64,000 nucleotides of DNA from Asterochloris sp. CNOR1 (taxonomy: Eukaryota > Chlorophyta > Trebouxiophyceae > Trebouxiales > Trebouxiaceae), in contig OZ017749.1 of assembly GCA_963969365.1 (NCBI GenBank), positions 1,488,001 to 1,552,000 on the forward strand. Reading direction: 5' to 3'. The first letter of the stretch is position 1; every line of letters begins with the position of its first letter. A program made the position numbers and the translations under genes. The notes under the pieces are model-generated. The model worked only from the letters and a program-made list of their open reading frames with translations, was not told the origin of the DNA and did no database searches. Of this stretch, positions 1 to 12,200 are shown in pieces.

Positions 1-3000
1 CAGGCAAATGGTCCACGATGCCGGGCCCAATTCCCAACGCCAGACGGGTCAGTGCTTGAGTCACCTTGCCCTGCAGGCAGCGGGAGACACATTATCTGCA
101 CATTGCTAGGCTGGCTACGAAGAGGCAATGGCAAGCAACACCAGGGCTAGCGGCCCAGAAGTGTCTTTAGAGGCCTGCCCTCTGCACTCTGCATCAGCTG
201 CTGCTCAGTCGCTGCTAGCGTCTGGTGTGAAATTGCAGTTGAGCAAGGGCGCATCCTGATCAGCGGTGCCACGATGGCAATGCAGCATGCCGCAACGGGC
301 TTTCGCGTGAAAGCTGCCTTTTGTAGTCATGACCCACATCTTGCCCCGCTTGATGTACACAGAGGTGGCACCTGACTGCTCAAACCCAACATGGCGGATA
401 GAAGGCAAGCGGGCAGCCAGCTGTCAGCACAGGCCCAGGGACTTAGCTTGTCAGCCACAGCAGCACTGCCAGGTGGAGCTGCAGCAGCACTGGCAGAAGA
501 GCAGCTGCAGCAGCACAGCCACATGCAGGCAGAGCCATGAGCAGATGCAGCAGCACAGCCGGGAGCACGCACAGCCTTGAGCAGCCACGGCAGCACCACA
601 ATGGCCCAGTGGCACAGCCGCATGGCACAGCAGCACGATAACACCAGCACACCTGCCAAAGAGACCTAACTGCTCTGCCTGGGACAAACAGGAAGGCATA
701 GCGGTCCTCACAGCTCCTGGCAGCCTCCACTCCCTCCCTGCCAGCATCTTCAACAGTGACCAGCCTTTGCCTGCAGGACCACACTGAGGCTCAGCTGCAG
801 CAGAGGCCACCTCTCGACGTATTCATGCATGGCGACAGGGGTCTGAGGGCAGTGAACGCCCTGTGCCTGCATTGCATGACAGCCAATGTCAAAAGCAGCC
901 GAACTTGCAGGGAGGGCCACAAGCAACTCAGCTGCAGCAGACCCATCTACAAGTCCCCCATTCCAGAGGCAGCTTCATTGGCCACTGAAGCAACTAAGCC
1001 ACTTGGCGAGCTGGCAGCATTGCTGCAACAAACAGTTGAGCTGCATCTCATGTCTGCAGAGTGCCCTTCAGTCACAGACACTAGATCAGGCACTCCTATA
1101 ACAGAGAAGCCTTGGGGATGCCAAGCAGGTCAGGCATGTAATAGCAGCCAACGATGCCTCAATGGGGCACTTGCATGCAGATTGAAAGGTCACAACACCC
1201 AGCTGCCCTTGACATCAGCCCAACATCTGTCTGCCTTTGTGCTGGGACACATCTTGGCAGCCATTGCAACTGCAAAGCTGACCACTCTCCTCACACCACC
1301 ACCACGCAGCATGGTCATGTTCCAAAGGACTCACCCGCTTCGTCAGCAGGGGCTGCCAAGCAAGCCAGACACATCACAAGCCTTAGTATGCTCAGCCGGT
1401 AAAGGACCTTGTACGGCGCTCAAGAGAGACACGCTAAGTTTCCAGCTGGCGCACGCGTGCTTCATTCAGCACAGTAGTGGCCTGCCAAAGTGGTTATCCA
1501 AGTGGTCCCTCCGATTCCGATGCATGCTGGGGATGGCCAAGGATGCAAGGCACATCATGCCACCATCAGACCCACCCGCCAGTGGTGTGATCGTGCGCTT
1601 TTCTGGCAGGACACCATCTCAGAGCCACCCAGCAGGCGGAACCCTTTATTGCAGTCAAGGGAACCCACCTGCCAAACGACTTGATTAGGCGCTCCCCCGG
1701 CAGGGGCCCATACTCAGGGCTGGCGGGCAGTCGTGTCACTATGTCGGATGCGTGGACAAAGTTGTACACCCTGTGGGGCAGGCGAGCTGCCAGGGCGGCG
1801 TTGAAGGCTGGGTCCCCCACAATGGGGCACCCGTAGCAGAACAGGCCGCTCAGCTGGGGCGCCACGTCCGGAGCCCTGCGGCACAGTGGAGCGAGGCTTG
1901 GGGTACATCAGCTGGTCGGCGGTGGAGAATTGGGATAGCCCGGTGTTGTGGCAGTCGAGACTGGAAGTAGTGTCAGTGTTGCAGCAATGGAGGGGTTGGG
2001 ATGTTTGTGTTGTGGTGGTGGAGGCTTGGATTCACATGACAGCCTGAGTGGCAGCCAGGCCCTACTGATGGCATGAATACAGCTATGCTTTGGGTGAGGA
2101 GTGACTTTGGCAAACAGCTGACGCAACAGTCAGGGGGGTGCAGCACAGTTATAGCTTCATCAGCTGCGCCTGGCACAAGCTGCATGCTGCGCGGCAATGT
2201 GGGCCTTCTGGACCGACACCGTGCATGCTTTATCCCTGCCGCATAATGTACGCCAGCATGACCTATGTCTTGGCCAGCACGACCATCCCCACCGAGATTG
2301 AGCAGCTGGGGCACACACACTACAGTACAGCCTGTTGCCTCAAGCAGCCCCTCAACCAGTCAACCACTTCTCAAACAAGGGCGTCAGCTGGCACAAACAG
2401 CATACGACCCCTAGACTGTGGGCAGCATAGCTCCCTTTCAGACAGCTTCTCAGCAAGCTCAGGCTGCACAGCCCACCATGCATGGACCCCCTGCAGCCCC
2501 GTGGGCGCGCCCTGTCCGCATCAGGTTGGTCAACATACTCAGGACTCTGAGCAAGGCTTCCACAAGCCAGCCTGTGGAGCATCCCTGTGGAGCATGGCTG
2601 CAGCCTGCTCTGCTGTGGAAGCACTGTTCGCAAATGACAGCCAGTGCAGCTCCCAGGCTGTGGCCTGTCAGAATCAGACAGACCTGATTGCAGAGCATGA
2701 CTCTGCCAGTGATGTCAGCTTCTCACATTTGGCTGCAGCCTGATCTGTGTCCCTCAGCACACTCTGCTGTGGCTACCTTCCCATTGCGATCCCTGCAGGG
2801 GCTGTGCGCAGCAGAACAGCTGGACGGGGCCAGCGCATACCCTGGCAGCACCCACCAGCTGTGGAGGCTCTGTGCGCAGACCACAGCCAGCGCAGATCCC
2901 AGGCTGTGGCCTGTCAAGATCAGGCTCTTGCGCCGCGCGAGGTCTGCATGCCGCAGCAGCGCCACAATGTGCTGGAACACAGTGACCCCCGGCTGATTGG

Positions 3001-6000
3001 GGATCTTCTGGAACAGGCCACGGAAGTAGGCATCACACACTTCCCCCATGCCTGCAGGGAGACGAGAGCTTTGGGGTTGTTGCACAGCAATTTGCAGCCA
3101 ATTTGGTGGCCCCGCCAGAGCCTGTGCCAGCACCTTCTGGCAGCAACCCTGCGTGGGCCTCTCCTGGCGTGCAGCAGCCTGCCATGGGCCTGCTCAACCA
3201 CCCAGACAGCCAGTGCACCTCTGCTGGCTGCCTGAGCCTCCTCCCCACTCACTGAGACAACTAGAGTGAGCTGCACAATGTCCAGAGCACAGCAACGGAA
3301 AGGTTGTTGACCAGCGGCCGCGCCTGCTGCTGTCCAGGCCCGCTCATTCAGCCGACAACCAGTGCATACCTACTGTGCGGCAGGGTGCAGTCTGCAGCAG
3401 CTGTCAAGCATCACACCAAGGTACGTGGGGCCCCACCTGGCTGGCGACAGCGCGCCATGGGCACATCAGCTTGTCGTGATATCTGGGAGAAGGGGTCGGC
3501 CCCCCGGAAGCAGAGCACCACAGAGGTGGGCGTGGACACAATGAGCAGCGATACATCAGGAACGTAGCCATTGCGGAAGGGCCACTGAGGCAGGTGGAAG
3601 GTGGAGTTGAGGATCATGTGCCACCTGCAGGCACCATATCACAACCGTGAGGTGGGGACCAGGTGCAATCTGTGGGGCCAAGGAGCTGGGGAGCCAGCTG
3701 GCATGGTCAGGCATGAGGAGGGCAGCACGCAGGCCCCTGCAGACGGTGATGTGCAGCCTGCAGGGCTGGCTGTGGCCTCAGCTTTGGGTAGCATGCTCCC
3801 ATCCAGAGTACACAATGCAAACACTCACAGCAGCAGGCCTCTCTCACCCGCGTGGCCCCACACAAGTGTTGCTCTGCTGCGCAAGCAAGGGTATCTTCAA
3901 TGCCTTGCTGCTCTACACGCACTGCTCTCAGCTCCCCATGATGGCATCCTGCTGTGACCTGCACAGCATCCCTAAGCAGCTCACTCAAGCAAAGACACCT
4001 ACCTGCCTGCCAGTCTCTTGCCAGCATGAGTACTCCTACACCAAATTGTTGCCTGCTGAGAGCAGGCACACACATGAGCCCACCTGCATGCAGCAATCGT
4101 ACTGCCTGCAGCGACCCACTGGTGCACATGCAGACAAGGCTCCCATGTGGGAGCATACAGCTGCATGGACACCTCTGCCTTTGTGACTTGATGTGCTGGG
4201 CTCACCTGCAGATAGCGTGTCCTGCATGGTGCCCATGCATCAACTGGGCCGCAAGTCCCCTGCTTGGGCGGGTCATTCATGTCCAGGCCTGTCAATGCTC
4301 ACCGGTGGGTGATGACATCCTGTATGATGCGTGCATCCTCATATGCCAGCGTGCTGAGGACTGAGAGCAGGTGGGTCATCTGGGGGCTGTCTATGCGTGC
4401 CTGCGCCGGCTGCTGTGCTGCCCAGCTCAGGCACTCCATGGGGCTGTAGGGCAGCGCAAAGGTGCCGCCACTGAGGGCAAAGAGGGAGTTAGGGATGCGC
4501 TCCCCTGAGACTGTGAGATACCATGTGCCTGCAGAGCAGCAATGAGGGCTCATGATTGCATCACGATACAACGTGCCTGTGAGGCGCCAGCTCCTAGATG
4601 AAAGCACACCAGGATAAGGCTTGTGAGGGCTCATGTCAGATAAGGGGCAACAATGCTGAGCTTCATCAAGTATGGTTTGGGCGAGCCCACCACATGGCAT
4701 GCAGTCAGCAGGAGCACAAAGTGGTGGCGGCACAAGCAAGACAATGCAGCCTCTGACTGGCCATGCTGCAGGTCGGAAGTCTGCTGTACATCGTGGGCAC
4801 TCCATCAGCAGCTTGCCACATACAAGGCAGCGTGATGCGTCACAGCTCACCCCCAGCAACTGCTGTCGCCCACTGTATGTCCTGCTTCCAGTGCCTGGCA
4901 GTTGCATCAATGCCAAAGAAGCATAGAACCTCAAGGGTCAAAAAGTAGACGGCAGACTGAATACAGAGGAAGACAGAGACGTGATAGCAGTCTACAAGAC
5001 GCCTGCAGGCACACAGGCGGTGGCATGAGTCCTCAGGAGCTGCCAGCAGGACTCGTCTTTTCACATGGCATGCTGCAAATGCATCAACTGTGCCACAGGC
5101 ATGCCACAGGCAGGACGTGTGCGCCGCAAGCAGGCAATCATCCCCAGCCAGTTGCGACTGGCCTTCAGCAGGGGACTGCAGAGCATCAGCAGCACGAGCT
5201 CAGCACACTTTGGCAGCCTAACATGAGCTCCCAGCCTGCCTGCACAGCAGCCGATGGCAGCTGTGGGTGCTATAAAGTAATACACAGCCTGCCCTCTGCA
5301 TATGCACAGCTGCTGCCAGCAGCCACTGGGTGCTGCGCTGCAGTGTATAGAACAGACTGGGTGCCGCACTGCAGTGTACAGAACAGACTGGGTGCTGCAC
5401 TGCAGCGTACAGCACAGACCTCAGCTGTTGACAACTCGTGGGATGCTGCGCGACAATGCAGGGCTTGCATGCTGCGCAGTCAGTAGCAGCTGGCAGCAGC
5501 CTCCTGTGTGCAGTGCTCATTGCACAGCCTGTGAACAGCAGCCACAGCGGCTGACACATTGTACATTGCGGACCTCAGATAGATGCGCACATTGCGGCTG
5601 GGGGTCTTCTTTCCTGAGAGCACAGCGCAGGTGCTGATTCTTGCATCTGCTACCAGGTGCAGCGTCTTCACATCGCGCACGTTTTTCTGGGAGGGCAGCG
5701 TGACGGTCATGGGTTCATGGTAGATGAGTTTTTGTGGCCAGTGGATCAAAGCCTCCCCAGGCAGAAAGACTGGTAGGCCCAGGAGCCTCAGCAGTAGGTA
5801 CAGCAGGCTGCCACGCTTGCTCTCCAGCTGCAAGGGGCGCGCAGTTAGTCAGCAGTTTGGGGCAACGCAGCCCCCAAGCAGAATGGCTCTCACCAGGGGC
5901 TCTAAGAACTCCCCGGTGATCAGATAGCGGCATCCAGACAAGAGGGTGGACATCCCTTCAGTGACCACAGCCTGGCAGGTGATTATGGTTGCTCGCGACC

Positions 6001-6013
6001 GATCTGACAAGAC
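1..6013 (-). CDS. OBL1: OBL1-type class 3 triacylglycerol lipase, 3' end off the left edge
   Basis: Lipase_3 family alpha/beta hydrolase resembling plant oil-body lipase OBL1, which hydrolyses triacylglycerol at lipid droplets. Exons on the minus strand, 5' to 3': about 6010-5892 (ends GEFLEPL), 5829-5651 (LESKRGSLLYLLLRLLG, a hydrophobic stretch as in OBL1), about 4476-4308 (LAYEDARIIQDVI), about 3600-3480 (VVLCFRGADPF, the beta strand before the oxyanion region), 3051-2856 (nucleophile elbow GHSLG), 1875-1669 (FCYGCPIVGDPAF, then HASDIVTRLP with the probable catalytic Asp), 420 to about 320 (RHVGF), and 75 to beyond base 1 (LGIGPGIVDHLP, like the OBL1 segment with the catalytic His). The 2856/1875 junction is in phase (HSW|APDV). 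The first exon and start codon were not found. A second GHSLG-coding copy lies in the intron at 2611-2679. Family assignment is firm; the OBL1 subgroup is inferred from motif order. Confidence 0.85.
2611..2679 (-). repeat. Intronic duplicate of the lipase GHSLG exon end
   Basis: This segment is roughly 80% identical by eye to the exon end at 2858-2926 and lies 247 bp downstream in transcript sense. It still encodes LILTGHSLGAALAV and sits in an open frame of about 80 codons. The donor has changed from CAGCTG|GTGGGT to CAGCAGAGC, so the donor GT is lost. A CAG acceptor-like triplet precedes it. Confidence 0.7.
5328..5420. repeat. 31-bp tandem repeat, three copies
   Basis: Three successive 31-bp units, each beginning GGGTGC and containing CTGCAGTGTA or CTGCAGCGTA, differ by a few substitutions. 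They lie inside the lipase intron between the exons at 5829-5651 and 4476-4308. I saw no match to a flanking exon edge. Confidence 0.8.
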
Positions 6014-6240
6014 CTGACAAGTGTAAGATGACAACGTGAGGACACGGCTGCACCGCGCCGGTATGCAACCTTGACATTCAAGAAGGTGGTCAACTGTGCA
6101 CCATCAGGTGCACACTCCTGGACGAGTACAGAATACCTTGTAGAAGGGCGCTCAAGTCTGTCAGGGGTCAGGCAGTGATCTCAATGCATGAACAGGAAAA
6201 GTGAAAACGATCACGCTGCACTTGGGGAGGCAGGCTTCTC

Positions 6241-9200
6241 TCAGGACTGGTAGGCAGAGACGTCTCTAGCAGGAGAGGTGGGAGGTTCGAGGCTACTGTT
6301 GGCGCCATTGCCCTCCCTTGGGGGGCACTGCTTGAAGGATAGGGAGTAGCGCCCCTTCCCTGCTGAAGTGGAGGACAGCACTATAACATCAATGGTCTGG
6401 CCCACAGACAGATGCGAACCTATATCTTCCACGTAGCCGTCCTGGACCTCAGAAATGTGCAGCAGGGCCTCCACGCCCGGCTGCACAGCCACAAACGCGC
6501 CGTAGCTCATGACTTTAGTCACGATTGCATTTCTGAAGACCGCTCCCGGCACCATGGCCTGCGTGACGTTGCCTTGTGGATGCGCTGGGCTGGCCCTGCC
6601 TACAGAGCTGGCCTGAGGCTGATCTTCACCCTGAGCTGGATCAGCAGGAGCCAGCAGGGCTTTCCTGGAGGCAGCAGCATGGGCAGCCCTCCAGAAGTGT
6701 ATTTCTTCAACATGTCACTCATCAACCAACCAGGTCACTGGCTGAGCAAAGCAGGCGAGCTAGGGGTGCTCTCCAGAGCTTCGTCTTTGACCAGACTTGC
6801 TTTGAGGCAGGCAGCTTCAGGCTTCAGCTGCTGCTTGCCTGCAACCCCGCAATTCGCATGGCTTGCAGTGCAGACTGTTTGCGTATGGTGACATTGAGGG
6901 TGCCCACAACGCATCAAAGGCTGCAACTATGAATGCACCACGTTGCAAAAGCAGGCTGATAGCAGCTTGGCCATGTTGACAGACTGCTCACCTTGAGAGC
7001 TTCAGTCTGTTGGAAGAGCCGTCGTACTCAATGACTTGGACGTCCATTGTGTCCCCAGCCTTCCACACCACAGCTACATCACAGAGGCAGACACACTGCT
7101 TGGCTCACTCTCATAGCAGGCCAGCAGCTTGTCTTGAGGGCAGCCCACACTCTGCTCCATGGGCTTGAAGACAAAAGCACTCACTTGCGTCCGCAGTGCG
7201 CGTGACATCAAGCTCTGACACATGGACCAGCCCTGTCTTCCCAGGGTATGCCTCCACCATGCAGCCAAAGGGCTTCACCTCAGCCACAGGGACGTTCCTG
7301 CAGCAGCCAGGTCGTGTGTCAGCTTGGCTGCAGGTCTGGCCAAGAGTTTTGGCATCTGCTGCAGCAACCATCCTGCAGAAGGCAGCAGCAGTGCTCTCTT
7401 CAGAGTGCATGCAGGCAGTGCATCGGCCAGTGGACCTTGACGGCATGCAGGGTGGAAGCAGCATCACGGCGGACTGGGCAGCAGCTGGGGAGGTCACGCA
7501 CACTCTGCTATTATGCCTTGTCTGAGCTGCACACAGCAGGCAAGTGGGGAATATAGCCACCTGCGAATGTCGCCAACCTCTGGCACTATGAGGCTGCCCT
7601 CAATCATGTGCCTGGCAGCTTGAGCGATCTCCCACGTCTCGCCCCGCACCTCAACGATGCCCAGCGAGTTGTTGGCAACCTGCACATGCATCAGAGGACT
7701 TTGATGGCCTGGCTGGAGCAGCGTATGACTTACAGAGTGCCGCTCACAGGGCCACGTCTTGGGAAAGGCAGCCTCAACAGCGCAGACACCCGCCTCATGG
7801 CTAATGAATCGACGCTGGAAGCCAAACAGTCAGCAGGTCGCAACACAGCCTCAACAACACTTTTTGCGGGCTCCTTGCTGTGCTAGCAGCTGCAACTCAG
7901 GGGCTCAAGGGTCAGTGTGCACGCTCACCAGCCCCTGCATCTGAGCACTGGAGATCACTTGATGAGCAAGTGCGCAAGAGTGACCGAAGGGAGGTGCAGA
8001 GTTGCATCTTCTTGAAGACCTGGGGTGCTGTGGCCTGCCTGTGAAATTGTACACTGTCCCACAAGATTGCACCAGCAGGTGCAGGCCGAATCAGTGCGAC
8101 TGCAGAAGTGCCTTCTCACCAAGACCTAGCCATCAGCGGCCTGCTCTGCACCCCAGAAGTCTGGTGAAGCCCTGCACCCGCACAGCCAGCAAGGATGCTG
8201 CAGTGTCTGCTCACCACAAATTGCTCATTAAGAGTCCCTGCGAAATCCCCTTGACTGTCCAGCCCCACCACCTGTGCAGGGCAACTCAAGTGCCCGCTCA
8301 GCATCCGGCGCCAGTGCCCTGCGCAGCTTTCTTGACGCTTTGACGTTTGCCCCAGCAGCTGTGCAGGTGGGGTGATCGAGCTCAGTACAGATGAGGCTTC
8401 AGCGGCCTGCTCAAACCCCACGATATATTGCCCAGAAGCTGTGTAGGTCAATTCAAGGCAGCTGCAGAGGTGTGAGTTCACCTCTACTTGCCACATGGAG
8501 CACTTGTTTAGCCCTTCACATGTGCTCAGCAGCTGTGCAGGCCTAGGTGCATGCTCACCACCTGTGTGCCAGCGGCCCACTCACTGCCGTTGATATTGAC
8601 CCCAGCAGCTGTGCACGTATGACCATCATGCTCAGCACAGACTGGGGCTGCAGTGGCCTGCTCAAAGCCCCTGGTATATGCCCAGCAGCTAAGCAGGTGC
8701 ATTCCAGGCAGCTGCAGGTGCATGCTCACCGCAGCTTGCCTGCCTGAAGTGCATGTTTGCAGCCCGGGCTATACATGCTCAGCAGCCGTGCAGGCTAAAT
8801 CAAGGCATGCTCACCACGACCTGGGCACCAGTGGCCTGCTCGAATCCCTTGATGTTGCGGCCCCCAGGGCCAATGACCATCCCAATCTGGTCTGGCTTGA
8901 CGGCAAACACAACAATGCGGGGAACACCCGAGCTGAGCTCCTTGTGCGGCGGTGGGGAGCATTTCTGCATCTCTCCCAGAATGTGACGCCGCCCTTGCTT
9001 GGCCTGCTCCAGGGCGGCGCGCATGACGCCCAGGGTGATGCCCTCCACCTTCAGGGCATCAACAGGGTGTTGAGGTGGGGCAGTCGAGATTGCAAAAGGT
9101 GGCTAGCAGCACCCTGCCCCGTGGAGGGATGGGGGTTGGGGAAATGTACGAGGGGGGGCAAAAGGATGCCCTGGGGTTTGGCAGTGATGGGAGGGGGCAG

Positions 9201-12200
9201 CACTGCAGGTGGCAGCACGCTCAGGAGAAGGGTATTCCCAGCCATGTGATTGTCAAAGCAGAGGCAGCAATGCAGGCAGGTTTGCTATGCTTCCTAAGGC
9301 CCCATGGTAGGCTGAAGCTAGGCAGACCAGCAGACATGACAGCGCCTCGTCCATCTCCCTGGTACCACACCGGCCTCAGTGTCCAATGATATGGGCAGTC
9401 CGCGCCCTGCCTGTGCGAGGCAGGACCGTCCCTGCCCTGGTTTTTCTTGTTGTGCAGACAGGGCTGCCCACCTGGCTTGCAGACCAAAGGATTCTGATCT
9501 CAGCAGCCAACAGCACGTGATGCAGAGGTGTCACCGCATCAAGCAAAGCCGCGAGGCGTGCGCATGGGCTATGGCCAGCAGCACTGCCACGGCAGTTTGC
9601 GAGCTGAGGCATAGTGAGGGGAGCCAGGACTCCACCAGTAGGTGCTGTTGTGGAACAGCATGTGCACCTGTTGCTGCATGGTGAGACCCAAACAATTTTG
9701 GGTCAGTAGGGGAGGTTTTGACCTCAACTGCCCCACGCCACGCTCTATCACCAGGACGTCCCACCTTTATATCCATCTGGAAGGCTGTGATACCGTCTTC
9801 ATCACCAGCCACCTTAAAATCCATGTCTCCTAGGGCATCCTCGCTGCCCAGGATATCAGTCAGAATAGCAAATTCGCCGCTGGGCTCAAGCACAAGCCCC
9901 ATGGCCACTCCAGCCACCATGCGCCGCAGGGGTACACCTGCACAGAAGGACCAGACCTGCTGTGAATGCATGTCATTACCGCTTGCTGTCCAGCATGATA
10001 CACGTCCCAGTGTCTCTGGTTGCTCGTTGTCTGGCGCATTATGCTGATAGAGGCGCAGTCTGCAGCTTCACACAGCCAGCAAGGGGCCTGCGTGCAGGGG
10101 CGGAGAGTGGGCAGCAGGCACATGACATGGTGACATGTCTCTAAAGACATGCAACAGCTCAAGTGGCCCTGGGCCATTGATGAACAAGAGCTTGTGCTGA
10201 TGTGAGCTGTTCTGTGTAACAAAGCCCGCCATAGCACAGCAAACAATCTTCTGGCGGCGAGCTTTGTGGGGTTGTACTTTTTCCTTGCGTGTTGCTGCTG
10301 ATCATCCGAGGACCACCACTCGTGACATAGCACACAACATATAATACAGGCTGCTGACTCAAACACACACAAATGGCCACACCAAGTCAGCATGAGCTTG
10401 CCTGCATCTAAGAGGGCCAGGCAGCCGCCACAGACTGATGCCATGGAGCTGCTGCCATTGCTCTCTGTGATGGTGCTCTCCAGCCGCACTGTGTAGGGAA
10501 AGTCTTCCTGCATTGCAGGAAGCATGCTTGACTACTGTGTAGTTGTCCAGGCTGCTTCAAAGCTACAGAGTTGCAACGTTCACCTGCCACGCAGAGTCTG
10601 TCACGCAGAGGGCTCACTGCCCATCAGTCAACCTCGGTTGCCGAGCTCGGGTCTCAGCTCCTCGAGTTGTGTCACTGTGGAAATGGTGATTTACAAAGGA
10701 ATGCCGGCAGAAATGCTTGCTGCCATATAGCTTTATCACACCTGAGTCGGGATGACAGGACTCAGAGCTCGTTGTGCCAGCATGCCGTGACCAATCTCTC
10801 TCCTGCAATGACGCCGTGGGCCAAGTAAGCCATGAGCCCAGTGCTGGTCTGTCATGCTTCTTTGCTGCTTGCGCATGATGCAGGGGGCCACCCCTGTCAA
10901 TGCGCCCACATGAGGCTTCTTAAGCACCATGCAGCTATCATTCAGGCTGCAAAGCAGACTCGCACCACCATGAACTGTGGCGGGTCGCAGTCCTTGTCTG
11001 CACACCCTCCCAAGCAAACAGCTTGTCCAAGTGCCAAGATATGCAACAAGCAGCCCCCTGAGTCCCCACTGCTCTCAGCCACAATCAGTGCCTGATGCTG
11101 TTTCACCTGCCAGCGCCGCCTGTGCGCCCTGTCTCCCCCACGGAGCTCGGGGGAAAGAAGTACTGCAGGTAGAAGCGGTGGTCCTCAACACCTGGGTTCA
11201 TGGCGTCCACTACCTGTGCATCACTGGAAGAGCCTGCACAGCAAATGCACTGTCACGATAATGCAAGGCTGTCAGCAGGGGTACGCGTGCACAGCGTTGC
11301 CACTGCCTGGGTCTGCCTGCAGGCGGGTGAAGGCTGGCATGCAGTCCACCCACATTGCTGAGAAAGAGGTGCATGGTGGAGGTTGCAAAGGGGTGCCATC
11401 AAGGCATGCAAGGCTCATGCAGACCAGGTAGATGCGCATGCGTGCCCTGTGCATGAGTGACCTGGGAGCCTGCACAGCACAGCATGCTGCCATGTCGGCC
11501 TGGGGGCAGGGCTGCCATCGGAGAGCTGCCAATGCCTGAGAGGGGTGAGTGTGCTGCAGTGCTCTGCACAGTGGTGCCAGCAATGAGCTTGCATTGCTGC
11601 AGAGAAGGGCCCTGGACAGCCACAGGCTCAGCTGTGCTCACAGTGTTGCCCAGCCCAGGCTGCAGTCATGGGGCCGGCCTCCTGCGCAGAAAAGGGTTGG
11701 GCCAGTCTGCAGCTCACCCAGCGTGGCAACTGCAATGGCCTGTGTCTCCCCCCGGGTGAAGAGGGCGCTGCCGTGCGTGCTGGGCAGAACGCCCGCCCTG
11801 GACCTGATGGGCCGCACTTCTGTCCTGCTGCGCCCATCAGCTCGGAAGCCCTCGTCCAGCAACAGACGCCGCATGACTGACGACTCCACGGCCTGCATGT
11901 CCAGGAGTGCTGAAGTCAGCTGTGTATGGTGGCAGGGGTTGGTCTGCCTAGAATGCAGAGTCAAACATGCCGTGAGCTGTGCAAGAATCAGACGCAGGGC
12001 TCTGCAGGTGTCCAGGCCGGGCAGAGCCAGTACAGGGGCCAACAGAGCTGCCATCTCCTTGTGCACCTGAGCACTGCTGAGCGCACAGCTGTCACACATC
12101 GACTCTTAATTTATCATGGATGTGATGAAGGCAATGCTCACACGCGGCCCCCATTGCATGCCAAGGTGCAGTGCCTCAGATTTGTCACCTTATGCGCTGT

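Noticed and set aside
756-1688. 310-codon plus-strand open frame
   Set aside because: It lies antisense to the lipase gene, overlaps a real lipase exon at its end, and has a Cys/His/Ser-rich composition with no family motif.
2138-2743. 201-codon plus-strand frame
   Set aside because: It is antisense to the GHSLG duplicate and its intron. The open frame follows from stop-poor CTG/CAG-rich DNA.
8653-9249. 198-codon plus-strand frame
   Set aside because: It is antisense to the PNPase KH exon, which is firmly identified on the minus strand.
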